Shown piece after piece: positions 1-7,881 of a stretch of DNA of 64,000 nucleotides; the stretch's first letter is position 1, and the number at the start of each line of letters is the position of its first letter. The notes beneath the pieces are model-generated. The model was not told where the DNA came from. It saw nothing but the letters and a program-made list of their open reading frames with translations, and searched no databases. The translations under genes were made by a program, and so were the position numbers. The stretch is taken from contig CAILKP010000093.1 in NCBI GenBank assembly GCA_903834785.1, forward strand, positions 1-64,000. Direction: 5' to 3'. This stretch comes from an uncultured bacterium. Its GTDB lineage: Bacteria; Planctomycetota; Phycisphaerae; Phycisphaerales; UBA1924.

Positions 1-134
1 AACCCAGATGCCGCGCTGGTGGTGGGGCCAGCAAACAACATAAATCGCTCGGAAGCAAGCACGCGAGCCGGTTGCTTGCACCTGTAAACTTCGATTCCGA
101 CTCCCAGCGACAGAAAGCCGGGTTAGATCACAGG

Positions 135-166
135 CCCCAAAGGGCCAAATCTGCAAATTGCCAAAT
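135..166. repeat. 8-nt-period intergenic repeat, copy 1
   Basis: Four 8-nt units lie head to tail: CCCCAAAG, GGCCAAAT, CTGCAAAT, TGCCAAAT. The unit consensus is roughly NNCCAAAK. The same organisation, with the shared core CCAAAGGGCCA, occurs again at 16591-16630. It sits in the non-coding stretch before the first gene of the window. Its function is unknown. Confidence 0.6.
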
Positions 167-239
167 TTGGAAGTGCAGGTGCTGGTGTTGGCGAACTTGG
201 TCGTGGAACCGGGGTGGCTGCCGCGGCGAATCGGTGTGT

Positions 240-560
240 ATGCGAGTGATCGAAACACCCACCGCCGGGCCATGGTGCTGGACGTGCAGGCAGGATCTCT
301 CCGGGTTGCCGGATGCGGGGTGCTGCCCTCGCTGCGGCGGGCGGTACAACGTGGCTATCGGCCGGGTGCTGCGGCACGGGTTCTGGGCCCGGACACTGTT
401 TGGCAAAGATCGGGCCGGTATGGTGGCCAGCCGCAGCGAGCGGGTGGCGATGTCGAGCCGGGTGTGGGTGGTGCTGATTACGGTGCTGGGCAGCAGTGGG
501 ATCGTGATCACCTTCGGTGTGCTGGGGCTGCGGGCGGCGTTTCCTGAGTTGTTCGGGTAG
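240..560 (+). CDS. Small zinc-ribbon membrane protein
   Basis: This 106-residue protein has two CxxC knuckles (Cys13/Cys16 and Cys29/Cys32) that should hold one zinc ion. A basic middle follows, then one hydrophobic segment at about residues 74-98, so it is probably a single-pass inner-membrane protein with a cytoplasmic zinc ribbon. An upstream in-frame ATG would add 56 residues with Trp/Cys/Arg-rich, non-native-looking composition; I chose the ATG just before the ordered zinc ribbon. The architecture resembles the many short zinc-ribbon membrane proteins of unknown role in planctomycetes, and the gene at 19133-19687 has the mirror layout. No function can be assigned. Confidence 0.6.
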   Translation: MRVIETPTAGPWCWTCRQDLSGLPDAGCCPRCGGRYNVAIGRVLRHGFWARTLFGKDRAGMVASRSERVAMSSRVWVVLITVLGSSGIVITFGVLGLRAAFPELFG

Positions 561-613
561 GCGGTGAATATGAAGTGGAGACCGCCAAGTGGGCTTGGTC
601 TTGAGGTGCCTCG

Positions 614-1288
614 TCAATGCGCCGGTTGCTGCTTGGGCGGATTGATTGCCGTTGCAGGCGGCGGCGATGAGAGCGGGACTTTCTCAGTGATATGGGCCCA
701 GAATCGCTCGTAGAGGGGCGCGGTCATGGAGCAGCTTGCGTTGAGGATGAAAAGCGTGCGGATCTGTGTCCGGGGCGGTGCGGCGGGTGTTTGTGCTGTG
801 GCTGGTACTGGTTCGATGCAGATGGTGCCGCGAAGGTCGTACTCGCCGGGGTGCTCACCGAAGATCAGCGGCGGGACGCCGCTGCCGCCGCCGATGATCT
901 GCATGCCGATGGCGGCGGAGACAAAGGCGACATTGCCGATGGTGGCGGCGGTGGCCTCTCCCTGATCTGTCCATTGCCGCCAGACCGAGGTGTACTCGGG
1001 ATGCAACTGATCGGGCATGGTGCCCAGGCCCATCTTCGTGGTGGCGTACTCAACGGCGGCGGCGGTGGTGGCCAGATCTGCCGAAGCGACACGGACTTCC
1101 AGGTGCTCGTCCATCTCTGCCGCGGAGGGTGACCTAGGCATCATCGGGGGCGTGTTGCAGCCGCCGAGCAGCAGTGTGGCAACGAGCAGTGGGGCGGCGG
1201 GCAACCACGAGGCGTTGTATGCCGCGGGGTGCTGGGGGGGAGGGAGAAGAGCGGGCGAGGGCGGAGCGACGGGTGCACGCAAGGTCAT
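614..1288 (-). CDS. Putative lipoprotein, unknown function
   Basis: The predicted protein is about 224 residues. A hydrophobic stretch ends in a lipobox-like LLLGGC (Cys44 with the chosen start), which suggests lipid anchoring. The region before it is Pro/Ala-rich and has little positive charge, so the true start is uncertain; the open frame reaches 1366. The mature part is Ala/Thr-rich with a glycine-rich hydrophobic stretch near the middle. I recognise no family. It lies alone on the minus strand, convergent with the zinc-ribbon gene and divergent from tRNA-Val. Confidence 0.5.
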   Translation of the reverse strand: MTLRAPVAPPSPALLPPPQHPAAYNASWLPAAPLLVATLLLGGCNTPPMMPRSPSAAEMDEHLEVRVASADLATTAAAVEYATTKMGLGTMPDQLHPEYTSVWRQWTDQGEATAATIGNVAFVSAAIGMQIIGGGSGVPPLIFGEHPGEYDLRGTICIEPVPATAQTPAAPPRTQIRTLFILNASCSMTAPLYERFWAHITEKVPLSSPPPATAINPPKQQPAH

Positions 1289-1381
1289 GGTGCGACTCCT
1301 GATGCGGAATGCTATCGGGGACCGGGCCGTGGCGGCCTGCCGGTGGCACCCGCATTGGGGGTGCACTACTGTTAAGCGACA

Positions 1382-1455
1382 GGGCTGGTAGCTCAGTTGG
1401 CTAGAGCATTCGCTTTACATGCGACAGGTCCCGAGTTCGAGTCTCGGCCGGCCCA
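1382..1455 (+). tRNA. tRNA-Val (anticodon UAC)
   Basis: The 74-nt sequence folds as a cloverleaf. The acceptor arms GGGCTGG and CCGGCCC pair with one G-U. The D arm holds AGCTCAGTTGGCTAGAGC. The anticodon loop TTTACAT gives UAC, reading GUA/GUG valine codons. The T arm has the GTTCGAG core. The discriminator is A at 1455 and CCA is not encoded. It lies 64 nt upstream of the metallophosphoesterase gene. Confidence 0.93.
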
Positions 1456-1519
1456 TTTGGCGGGAGGATGGGGTGCGGGTGCTGCGGGGTGTTGCGGCCG
1501 CAGCTGCGGAGGCTGAACG

Positions 1520-2437
1520 ATGCTGCGAGCGTTGTATGTGACCGATGTGCACGGTGATGAGCGGGCGTATGCCGCGTTGCCGGGGTTGTGTCGTGCGGCG
1601 GGGGCGCAGGTGCTCATCAACGGTGGTGACATGCTGCCCAAGGGCGGGGACATGATGGCGAGCCAGCGGGCGTTTTTGAGTGAGGCGATGCCGCGGTTTC
1701 TGGATGGGTGTGCTGCGGCGGGCGTGGCGTTCTATGGCTTGGTTGGCAATGACGACTTGCGCGCGGTGCACGGGCAGTGGCTGGACCTGGTGCGGGCGCG
1801 GCAAGCGGCCGGTGAGGCCGTCTTTGATGTGACGCAGGGGTGGTACCCGTTGCCGGGCGGGCTTTGGATCGGTGGGAGTTCGTTTGTGCCGGACTATCCG
1901 TTTGGGCTCAAGGACTGGTGCCTGCGGGATATGGCCGAGAGCCAGCCGGTGCCGCCGCTGGTGCCGGGGCGGGGGCGGCCGGTGGTGACGGGGCCCGGAG
2001 GTGTGGAGGTGATCGGGGATGTCCGGGCGTTCTTCGCCGGGCGGCCGACGATTGGTGAGCATCTCGATGCGATTGGAGCCGAGGCAGCGCGGGCCGGGGC
2101 GGCGATGGAGCGGAGTGTGCTTGTGCATCATGCGCCGCCGGCGGGTGTGGGACTGGCGACGCTGTGGAGCGATGAGGATGTGGGGTCGCTGGCGCTGCGG
2201 CGATGGATTGAGCGGAGGCAGCCCCTGCTGACGCTGTCCGGCCATATCCATGAGAGTCCGGATGTAGAGGCGCGGGAGCGGGGACAGCCGCGGCATACGG
2301 CCCGCGTGGGGCGGACGGTGTGCCATCAGCCGGGGCAGGTGTTGCCGCGGTTGCTGGCGTACAGCGTGCTTGAGGTGGACCTGGAGGCGCCGGAGGCGGA
2401 GCGGGTGCGGATTGACTGGCGGCGGGAAGCGGTGTGA
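1520..2437 (+). CDS. Calcineurin-like metallophosphoesterase
   Basis: This 305-residue cytoplasmic enzyme belongs to the two-metal phosphoesterase superfamily. The metal-binding motifs appear in order: TDVHGD (Asp9, His11), GGD (Asp37), GNDD (Asn77 onward), LVHHAPP near residue 200 and SGHIH near residue 240. These are all five blocks expected of an active enzyme. The overall form, with a GHIHES block and no extra domains, resembles YfcE/Icc-like phosphodiesterases, but the substrate cannot be read from sequence. The ATG at 1520 places the first metal motif at the usual distance from the N-terminus. No partner gene is close. Confidence 0.85.
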   Translation: MLRALYVTDVHGDERAYAALPGLCRAAGAQVLINGGDMLPKGGDMMASQRAFLSEAMPRFLDGCAAAGVAFYGLVGNDDLRAVHGQWLDLVRARQAAGEAVFDVTQGWYPLPGGLWIGGSSFVPDYPFGLKDWCLRDMAESQPVPPLVPGRGRPVVTGPGGVEVIGDVRAFFAGRPTIGEHLDAIGAEAARAGAAMERSVLVHHAPPAGVGLATLWSDEDVGSLALRRWIERRQPLLTLSGHIHESPDVEARERGQPRHTARVGRTVCHQPGQVLPRLLAYSVLEVDLEAPEAERVRIDWRREAV

Positions 2438-2642
2438 GTCGCGGCGTGATGGAATCGCGTTACCCCCCCTGAATAGGGTGGCATGCATTCGCTTTTCGGG
2501 CTGTGGGTGGGTAGTTTGCCGCGGTTATGTGTGGGTACTTGGCGGCGGGCATCGAGGGTGGGGCGGGGGTGCTACTTTCGCTGCTCGCCCGCTGGCCGCG
2601 GGTTGTGGAGTTTTCCCGCCGCGGCTGGTTCTGTAGAACTCA

Positions 2643-4610
2643 ATGGCCACACTGATCACTGGTAGCAAGCGCCCAAGGGACCTTCACTGGTTTCACGCGG
2701 GGCCGCTGCTGTTCGGGGACTGGGGCACGAGCCGTCTGTATGTGCTCGGGCTGGCGTTTTATTACACGGGGCATGCGTCGCCGCTGTATCTGACGGCGAT
2801 GTCGCTGATCATGATCGCGGTGGCGTGGGCGTATTCGGTGATCTGCCGGTGCTTCCCGGAGGGTGGCGGCGTGTATGCGGCGGCCCGGCAACTGTCGCCG
2901 ACGCTTTCGGTGATTGGTGCGACGCTGTTGCTGTGCGACTACATCGTGACGGCGGCGCTGAGCGTGGTGGAGGGGTACCACTATTTCAATGCGCCGCACG
3001 GCTGGGTGGTGGGGCTGTCGGTGGTGACGATCTTTGCGATCGGGATCATCAACTGGCTGGGGTCCAAGAGCGCGGGGCGGTTTGCACTGGGGATCGCGGT
3101 GGCGGCGATTGTGCTGTCGCTACTGATTGCGCTGATGTGCATTCCGATGGTGCTCGAGGGCATTAAGACGGTAAGCACGGGGCATACGAGCATTGCCGAC
3201 CCCTGGACGCGGTGGGAGAACCTGGTTCGGGTGATTCTGGCGCTGTCGGGGCTCGAGGCGGTGGCCAATATGACGGGGCTGATGAAAGAGCCGGTGGCCA
3301 AGACGAGCCGCCGGACGATCTTTCCGGTGCTGATCGAGGTGGTCTGCCTGAACATGATCTTCGGGCTGGCGATTAACGCGCTGCCGGACCTCAAACCGGT
3401 GGAGATGCCGCACTATGTGCAGTATGAGCGTGGTCAGAACACTATGGGCGAGGGGAAGCAGCCGAAGTTCTTTGACTCCTCCGAGATTCCGGAACATGTG
3501 CGGGAGTACCGGGATACCGCGATGCGGCAGCTGGCGGATGTGTCGACGACGCGGCTGACGGGCTCGGAGCGGGCCGGGCAGATCATGGCGATTGTCAGCG
3601 GCATCATTTTTGGGTTGCTGCTGATCAGTGCGGTCAACACGGCGGTGATGGCGATGGTGAGCGTGAAATACGCCATGGCCAACGACGGGGAACTGCCTCA
3701 GGCATTTAAGAAACTGAACTATTCGGGTGTTCCGTGGATCGGGCTGATTGTGGCGTGCATTCTGCCCGCGGGGCTGCTGATGATCAACGCCGACGCCAAG
3801 TGGCTCTCGGAGCTGTACGCCATCGGCGTGGTGGGGGCGATCGCCATCAACGTGCTGTGCTGTGCGGTGAACGGGAAGCTGGCGATCACGGTGTGGGAGC
3901 GGCGGGGCATGTGGGTGCTGGGCGTGTTCATGGCGCTCGTTTTCGTGACGATTGTGATCGCCAAGCCCAACGCGTTCATGTTCGCGGGGATCATGGTGGG
4001 CTCGGTGCTGATCGCGAGATTCGCGGTCCACGTGCACAAGTCGCGCCGGAAGGAAGAGCTGCCGGGAGCCATCAGCTGGCTGGCGGAGGTGCAGCGCGAG
4101 CCGCTCAAGCTGGACCCGGGCAAGCCGCGGATCATGCTGGCGGCGCGTGGCCGGGACCAGGCGGAGTTTGCGGTGGACCTGGCCGGGCAGCGGAACGCGA
4201 CGCTGTTTGTGATCTTCATCCGCACGCTGCGGCTGCTGAACGTTTCGGAGGGCGCGACGCCGCGCATCGAGGACGACCCCGATGCGCAGGAGGCGCTGGG
4301 TACGGTGACGATGCTGGCGCGGCAGCGTGGTGTGGCGTGCGTGCCGATCTACGTGTCGAGCCCGAACATCGCCGAGGAGATTCTGGACTACACCGTCACG
4401 TTCGGCTGCGACACGCTGATCATCGGCCGGTCGAAGCGATCGGGGCTGTCGCGGTCGGTCGAGGGCGACGTGGTCAGCGAGATCAAGAAGCACCTGCCGA
4501 CGCTGGTGAACCTGATCGAGCGGGATCGGACCGGCCCGCTGCACGCTGACGGCACGATGCTGCCCGATGCGCCGACGAGCGGGGATGTGGGGCAGGGCGA
4601 GAAGAAGTAG
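2643..4610 (+). CDS. APC-family permease with C-terminal UspA-like domain
   Basis: The 655-residue protein has an N-terminal membrane part of about 12 hydrophobic segments (residues about 15-470). It has the early glycine/proline-rich helix-1 region (GDWGTS) and the EGGGVYAAAR motif typical of amino-acid/polyamine/organocation transporters. After residue about 490 comes a soluble alpha/beta domain of about 140 residues, ending in DTLIIGRSKRSG followed by a basic helix, the pattern of a universal-stress-protein nucleotide-binding domain. A permease-UspA fusion suggests transport gated by a nucleotide, as in other cation and amino-acid carriers with such tails. The substrate is unknown. A hydrophilic loop at about residues 265-310 is longer than usual. 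A bidirectional terminator follows. Confidence 0.85.
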   Translation: MATLITGSKRPRDLHWFHAGPLLFGDWGTSRLYVLGLAFYYTGHASPLYLTAMSLIMIAVAWAYSVICRCFPEGGGVYAAARQLSPTLSVIGATLLLCDYIVTAALSVVEGYHYFNAPHGWVVGLSVVTIFAIGIINWLGSKSAGRFALGIAVAAIVLSLLIALMCIPMVLEGIKTVSTGHTSIADPWTRWENLVRVILALSGLEAVANMTGLMKEPVAKTSRRTIFPVLIEVVCLNMIFGLAINALPDLKPVEMPHYVQYERGQNTMGEGKQPKFFDSSEIPEHVREYRDTAMRQLADVSTTRLTGSERAGQIMAIVSGIIFGLLLISAVNTAVMAMVSVKYAMANDGELPQAFKKLNYSGVPWIGLIVACILPAGLLMINADAKWLSELYAIGVVGAIAINVLCCAVNGKLAITVWERRGMWVLGVFMALVFVTIVIAKPNAFMFAGIMVGSVLIARFAVHVHKSRRKEELPGAISWLAEVQREPLKLDPGKPRIMLAARGRDQAEFAVDLAGQRNATLFVIFIRTLRLLNVSEGATPRIEDDPDAQEALGTVTMLARQRGVACVPIYVSSPNIAEEILDYTVTFGCDTLIIGRSKRSGLSRSVEGDVVSEIKKHLPTLVNLIERDRTGPLHADGTMLPDAPTSGDVGQGEKK

Positions 4611-4645
4611 TTCGGCTGGCGATATCGTCAGCGAGCAAAAGTGAA

Positions 4646-4679
4646 AACGCCCGCCGGTGAAACGTCACCGGCGGGCGTT
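4646..4679. terminator. Bidirectional intrinsic terminator
   Basis: Perfect 15-bp arms (AACGCCCGCCGGTGA / TCACCGGCGGGCGTT) flank the 4-nt loop AACG. The hairpin sits between the convergent permease gene (+) and M28 peptidase gene (-). A-rich sequence on the left gives a U-tract for the minus-strand transcript; the plus-strand U-tract is weak. Confidence 0.8.
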
Positions 4680-4708
4680 GTACTTTGGCGAGGGATTCGG
4701 GCCTGGGC

Positions 4709-6403
4709 TTACTCGGTCTTCGGAGCGGGCGGGGCCTTTTCCTCGCGGGGCAGGAGGGTGGGGGCGCAGGCAAGGCGATACGCGGTGATCGCGGCGTTGG
4801 TGGAGGACTGCATCAGGTACTCTGGAATGGCCAGGTCGAGGCGGTCGTTCTGGGTGTGCCAGCCGTAGCCATAGTCGGCGCGGCCGACTTCATCCCAGAA
4901 GAACCCGGGGATGCCGACGGCGTTGAAGCTGGCGTGGTCGCTGCTGCCGCCGCGGGGCATGCTCTTGACGGTGCGGACGTTGACGTTGAGCGGGGCACCG
5001 TCCTTGGAGTCGAAGAACTGGTTGTTGGTGGGGGCGGTGGCGGCGGCCAGAAGCGGGACCATGCTGGCGAGAGCGGGGAGGCCGCCCTCGTAGTTGGTGC
5101 CGCCATCGTCGACGAAAACGGCGGAGTAGCTGCCGAGCGTGCCATCGGCCTTGCGGGCATCGACGTAACCCTTGCTGCCCAGGAGGCCCTGTTCCTCGCC
5201 GGTCCAGTGGATGAAGCGGATGGTGCGGCGGGGCTTGGCGCCGGAGGCCATGAGGATGCGTGCGGCTTCGAGGGTGACGGCGGTGCCGGTGCCGTTGTCG
5301 GTGGTGCCCTGCGAGCCGGGGCCGTCCCAGCTGTCGAGGTGGCCGGAGACGACAACGACTTCGTGGGCCAGGTCGGTGCCGGGAATCTCGGCGATGGTGT
5401 TGTAGACGGGGATGGGGCCGGCGGTGAACTTGTGCTGCAGGTCAAACTCCAGCTCGATGGGTTCCTTGTCGGCCAGGCGGGAGTTGATGAAGTCGTAGTC
5501 GGAGAGGCGGATGGAGACCTGGACATCGGGCGGGATGTCCTTGAGTTCACGCTCGCGCCAGCCGGAAGGGGCGCCGGTCCAGACACGTTCATCGCGTGAG
5601 GTGCCGACGAGGCCCGCGATGCCGTCGAAGATGAGACGCTCGCGGATGGGGAGTTCCTCGGGCTTCTTCTTGCCTTCGGCGACGGCCTTGCGGGCTTCGA
5701 TGCGGGCTTCCATGTTGGCTGAGGCGCGGCTGCGGACACCCCGCTGGCCGACGGCGGGCGGGGCCTCCATGAGCACCCAGGCGCCTTTGAGCTCGCCCTT
5801 GTCCTTCAGGGCCTTGTACTCGGCATCGTCCTTGGGCATGCGGATGACTTTGCCGCGGACGGGGCCATTGGTGCCGGGCGTCCAGGAGAGGGTCGTGAAC
5901 TGGAGATCACGGGCGGGGTCGTATTTGGTTTCGGAGGGATCGGAGCGGGAGGCGGAGACGTAGAAGATCTTGCCTGAGGAGGGGCCGCGGTCAAAGCGGG
6001 TGGCGACGGTGCCCCATTGCTCGGTGTGCACCTTGGCCAGGTTCCACTTGCGGTAGTTCTCCTGAAGCCAGGTGCTGGCCTGTTCGATGCGAGTCGAGCC
6101 GGTCAGGCGGTTGCCGATCTTCTCGGACAGGTACGCCATGTGCTGCATGACCTGGTTGCGGGTGCGGCCTTCTTCCAGGATGCGGCGGATGGTGGCGGGG
6201 TCACCCATGGAGCTGCTGAGCGACTCGTCGATGGCGGCGGGTTTGCCGTCGATGATCGCCGTCCATGTGGCCTTGGCCGGGGTGCCGGCGGTGCCGGATT
6301 GGCCGGTGCCGGACGGAGCGGACTGGTTGGTGCAGGCGGGCAGGGCCATGCCGCAGCAGAGGGCCAGAAGCAGAGCGGAACAGCGGGGGGCGTGGATGGG
6401 CAC
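4709..6403 (-). CDS. M28-family zinc metallopeptidase, lipoprotein
   Basis: This 564-residue exported aminopeptidase or carboxypeptidase-like enzyme starts at a GTG with GGAG six bases upstream. The signal sequence ends in LPAC (Cys24), so it is probably lipid-anchored. The middle (about residues 140-290) has the place and length of a PA-type insert. The two-zinc catalytic core is clear: SGHLDSWD, DNGTGTAV, WTGEEQGLLGS with the general-base Glu, VDDGG, and SSDHASF with the last His ligand. This is the bacterial M28 set that removes N-terminal residues from peptides. It is the last gene of the minus-strand series after thiG and the small peptide gene. Confidence 0.92.
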   Translation of the reverse strand: MPIHAPRCSALLLALCCGMALPACTNQSAPSGTGQSGTAGTPAKATWTAIIDGKPAAIDESLSSSMGDPATIRRILEEGRTRNQVMQHMAYLSEKIGNRLTGSTRIEQASTWLQENYRKWNLAKVHTEQWGTVATRFDRGPSSGKIFYVSASRSDPSETKYDPARDLQFTTLSWTPGTNGPVRGKVIRMPKDDAEYKALKDKGELKGAWVLMEAPPAVGQRGVRSRASANMEARIEARKAVAEGKKKPEELPIRERLIFDGIAGLVGTSRDERVWTGAPSGWRERELKDIPPDVQVSIRLSDYDFINSRLADKEPIELEFDLQHKFTAGPIPVYNTIAEIPGTDLAHEVVVVSGHLDSWDGPGSQGTTDNGTGTAVTLEAARILMASGAKPRRTIRFIHWTGEEQGLLGSKGYVDARKADGTLGSYSAVFVDDGGTNYEGGLPALASMVPLLAAATAPTNNQFFDSKDGAPLNVNVRTVKSMPRGGSSDHASFNAVGIPGFFWDEVGRADYGYGWHTQNDRLDLAIPEYLMQSSTNAAITAYRLACAPTLLPREEKAPPAPKTE

Positions 6404-6577
6404 GAGATGCTCCGGGAGGAGACGGACGGGAGGGAACGGTGCAGCGGCGGCCGAGTGTGGCGTGCGCGTACCGACAGAGGGGCGGCCGGAATCGGCCGCA
6501 GTTCATGTACTGCTAGCGCAGGGTTTGGTTGCAGGCTGGGTTAAGCGCGAGCGCGGTTGCAGCCGGGGGGTGGCTGG

Positions 6578-6679
6578 TCAGCGGAGGAACAGGAATATGA
6601 ACGCGGCGATGACCAGCAGGGCCATGAGCAGCATGGCACCTGCGATGAAGTTGGACATTCTGGCCTTTTGCTTGATCAT
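6578..6679 (-). CDS. 33-residue single-helix membrane peptide
   Basis: A short reading frame too small for usual gene finding encodes a basic start (MIKQKAR), then one uninterrupted hydrophobic helix of about 22 residues ending in FLFLR and a TGA. A GGAG lies 9 nt before the ATG, a good ribosome-binding site. It fills the otherwise empty gap between thiG and the M28 peptidase on the same strand. The composition is that of a stand-alone membrane microprotein. Function is unknown; it could be a type of small subunit or a toxin-like peptide, but no partner RNA is visible. Confidence 0.5.
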   Translation of the reverse strand: MIKQKARMSNFIAGAMLLMALLVIAAFIFLFLR

Positions 6680-6741
6680 GGGGATGATCTCCGGGGGAAG
6701 CCCAAAGAAGCGTACCCCCGAACCCCCGTGCCGGCCAAGGT

Positions 6742-7602
6742 TTACTCGCCGGGGATGTAGCTGATGGCCCCTTCAAAGGGGGAGCTGGCCGAGGCGTAGA
6801 GCTTGCGGGGAATGCGGCCGGCGAGGTAGCTTTCGCGGCCGGCCCAGGTGGCGTGCTTCATGGCGTGGGCCATGAGGACGGGGTCCTTGGCGTGGGCGAT
6901 GGCGGTGTTGAGCAGGACGCCGTCGGCCCCGATCTCCATGGCGATGGCGGTGTCGGAAGCGGCGCCGACGCCGGCATCGACGATGACCGGATAGGTGGGA
7001 TCGCCCTGCTTGAGCAGTTCCAGGCAGAGCAGGATGTTGCTGCGGTTCAGGACGCCCTGACCGGAGCCGATGGGCGAGCCGGCGGGCATGACCGCGGTGG
7101 CACCGGCCTGCTTGATGCGGAGGGCGGCGATTGGATCGTCAGAGGAATAGGCCAGTACCTCGAAACCCTCGGCAACGAGCTGGCGGGTGGCCTCGACAGT
7201 GCCCATGGGATCGGGAAGCAGGGTCTTCTTGTCGCCGAGGACTTCCAGCTTCACCCAGCTGGCGCCGGGGTTGCCGAGCTGCTCGAGGAGTTCGCGGCCG
7301 AGCCGGGCGACGCGGATGGCATCCTCGGCGGTGAAGCATCCTGCCGTATTGGGCAGGATGGTGTATCGCTTGAGGTCGATGGCATCGAGCAGGGACTGCC
7401 CCTTCTCGTTGTACAGGCGTTCGCGGCGGACGGCGACGGTGACGACCTGGCTGCCGGAGGCGTCCAGCGCGGCCTGCATCGTCGGGAAGTCCTTGTACTT
7501 ACCGGTGCCGACGACCAGGCGTGAGGAAAAGCTGCGCGTGCCGATGACCAGCGACGAGGCGGAGGTGGGGGAGGCGGAGCTGTTGGAGGCGGCGCTGGAC
7601 AT
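6742..7602 (-). CDS. thiG: Thiazole synthase ThiG
   Basis: ThiG builds the thiazole phosphate ring of thiamine from 1-deoxy-D-xylulose 5-phosphate, dehydroglycine and the ThiS thiocarboxylate. The 286-residue sequence shows the expected TIM-barrel signatures: [23 protein letters not shown], the Schiff-base lysine in WVKLEVLGD (Lys118), [26 protein letters not shown] and [10 protein letters not shown]. The first 17 residues are a Ser/Ala-rich extension that could be removed by a later start. thiS lies 66 nt upstream on the same strand. No TPP riboswitch is evident, consistent with the pair being internal to a longer transcript. Confidence 0.95.
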   Translation of the reverse strand: MSSAASNSSASPTSASSLVIGTRSFSSRLVVGTGKYKDFPTMQAALDASGSQVVTVAVRRERLYNEKGQSLLDAIDLKRYTILPNTAGCFTAEDAIRVARLGRELLEQLGNPGASWVKLEVLGDKKTLLPDPMGTVEATRQLVAEGFEVLAYSSDDPIAALRIKQAGATAVMPAGSPIGSGQGVLNRSNILLCLELLKQGDPTYPVIVDAGVGAASDTAIAMEIGADGVLLNTAIAHAKDPVLMAHAMKHATWAGRESYLAGRIPRKLYASASSPFEGAISYIPGE

Positions 7603-7668
7603 GTGAGTGGGGGAGGGAGCGGTGGGCTGGGTGCGGTGGGTTGTCGTCGCTGATCGAGGCCTGGGGCC

Positions 7669-7881
7669 TCAGCCGCCGCCGACGAGTGTGACGACTTCGA
7701 TGGTGTCGTTCTCGCGCAGGGCGTGAGCGGCGTGGGAACGCTTGGGGACCAGGGTCTTGTTGACCTCGACAGCGCAGGGCTGGCCGGTCAGCTTGAGGTG
7801 GTTGAGCAGGTCGACGACGGTTACTGAACCCGCGCCGTCGACGGGGAGGTCAACCCGCTGGCCGTTGACGGTAAGGGTCAT
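7669..7881 (-). CDS. thiS: Sulfur carrier protein ThiS
   Basis: This 70-residue ubiquitin-fold protein carries sulfur for thiazole formation as a C-terminal thiocarboxylate. It begins MTLTVNGQ, has the ThiS pattern of a short beta-grasp fold and the segment CAVEVNKTLVP, and ends in VTLVGGG, giving the obligatory C-terminal Gly-Gly. Its start overlaps the stop of the upstream hydrolase by 4 nt (ATGA), so the two are translationally coupled. thiG follows. The activating enzyme ThiF is not in this window. Confidence 0.95.
   Translation of the reverse strand: MTLTVNGQRVDLPVDGAGSVTVVDLLNHLKLTGQPCAVEVNKTLVPKRSHAAHALRENDTIEVVTLVGGG

Noticed and set aside
7603-7668. TPP riboswitch near thiS-thiG
   Set aside because: The gap is only 66 nt, internal to an operon, and lacks the conserved thi-box sequence.
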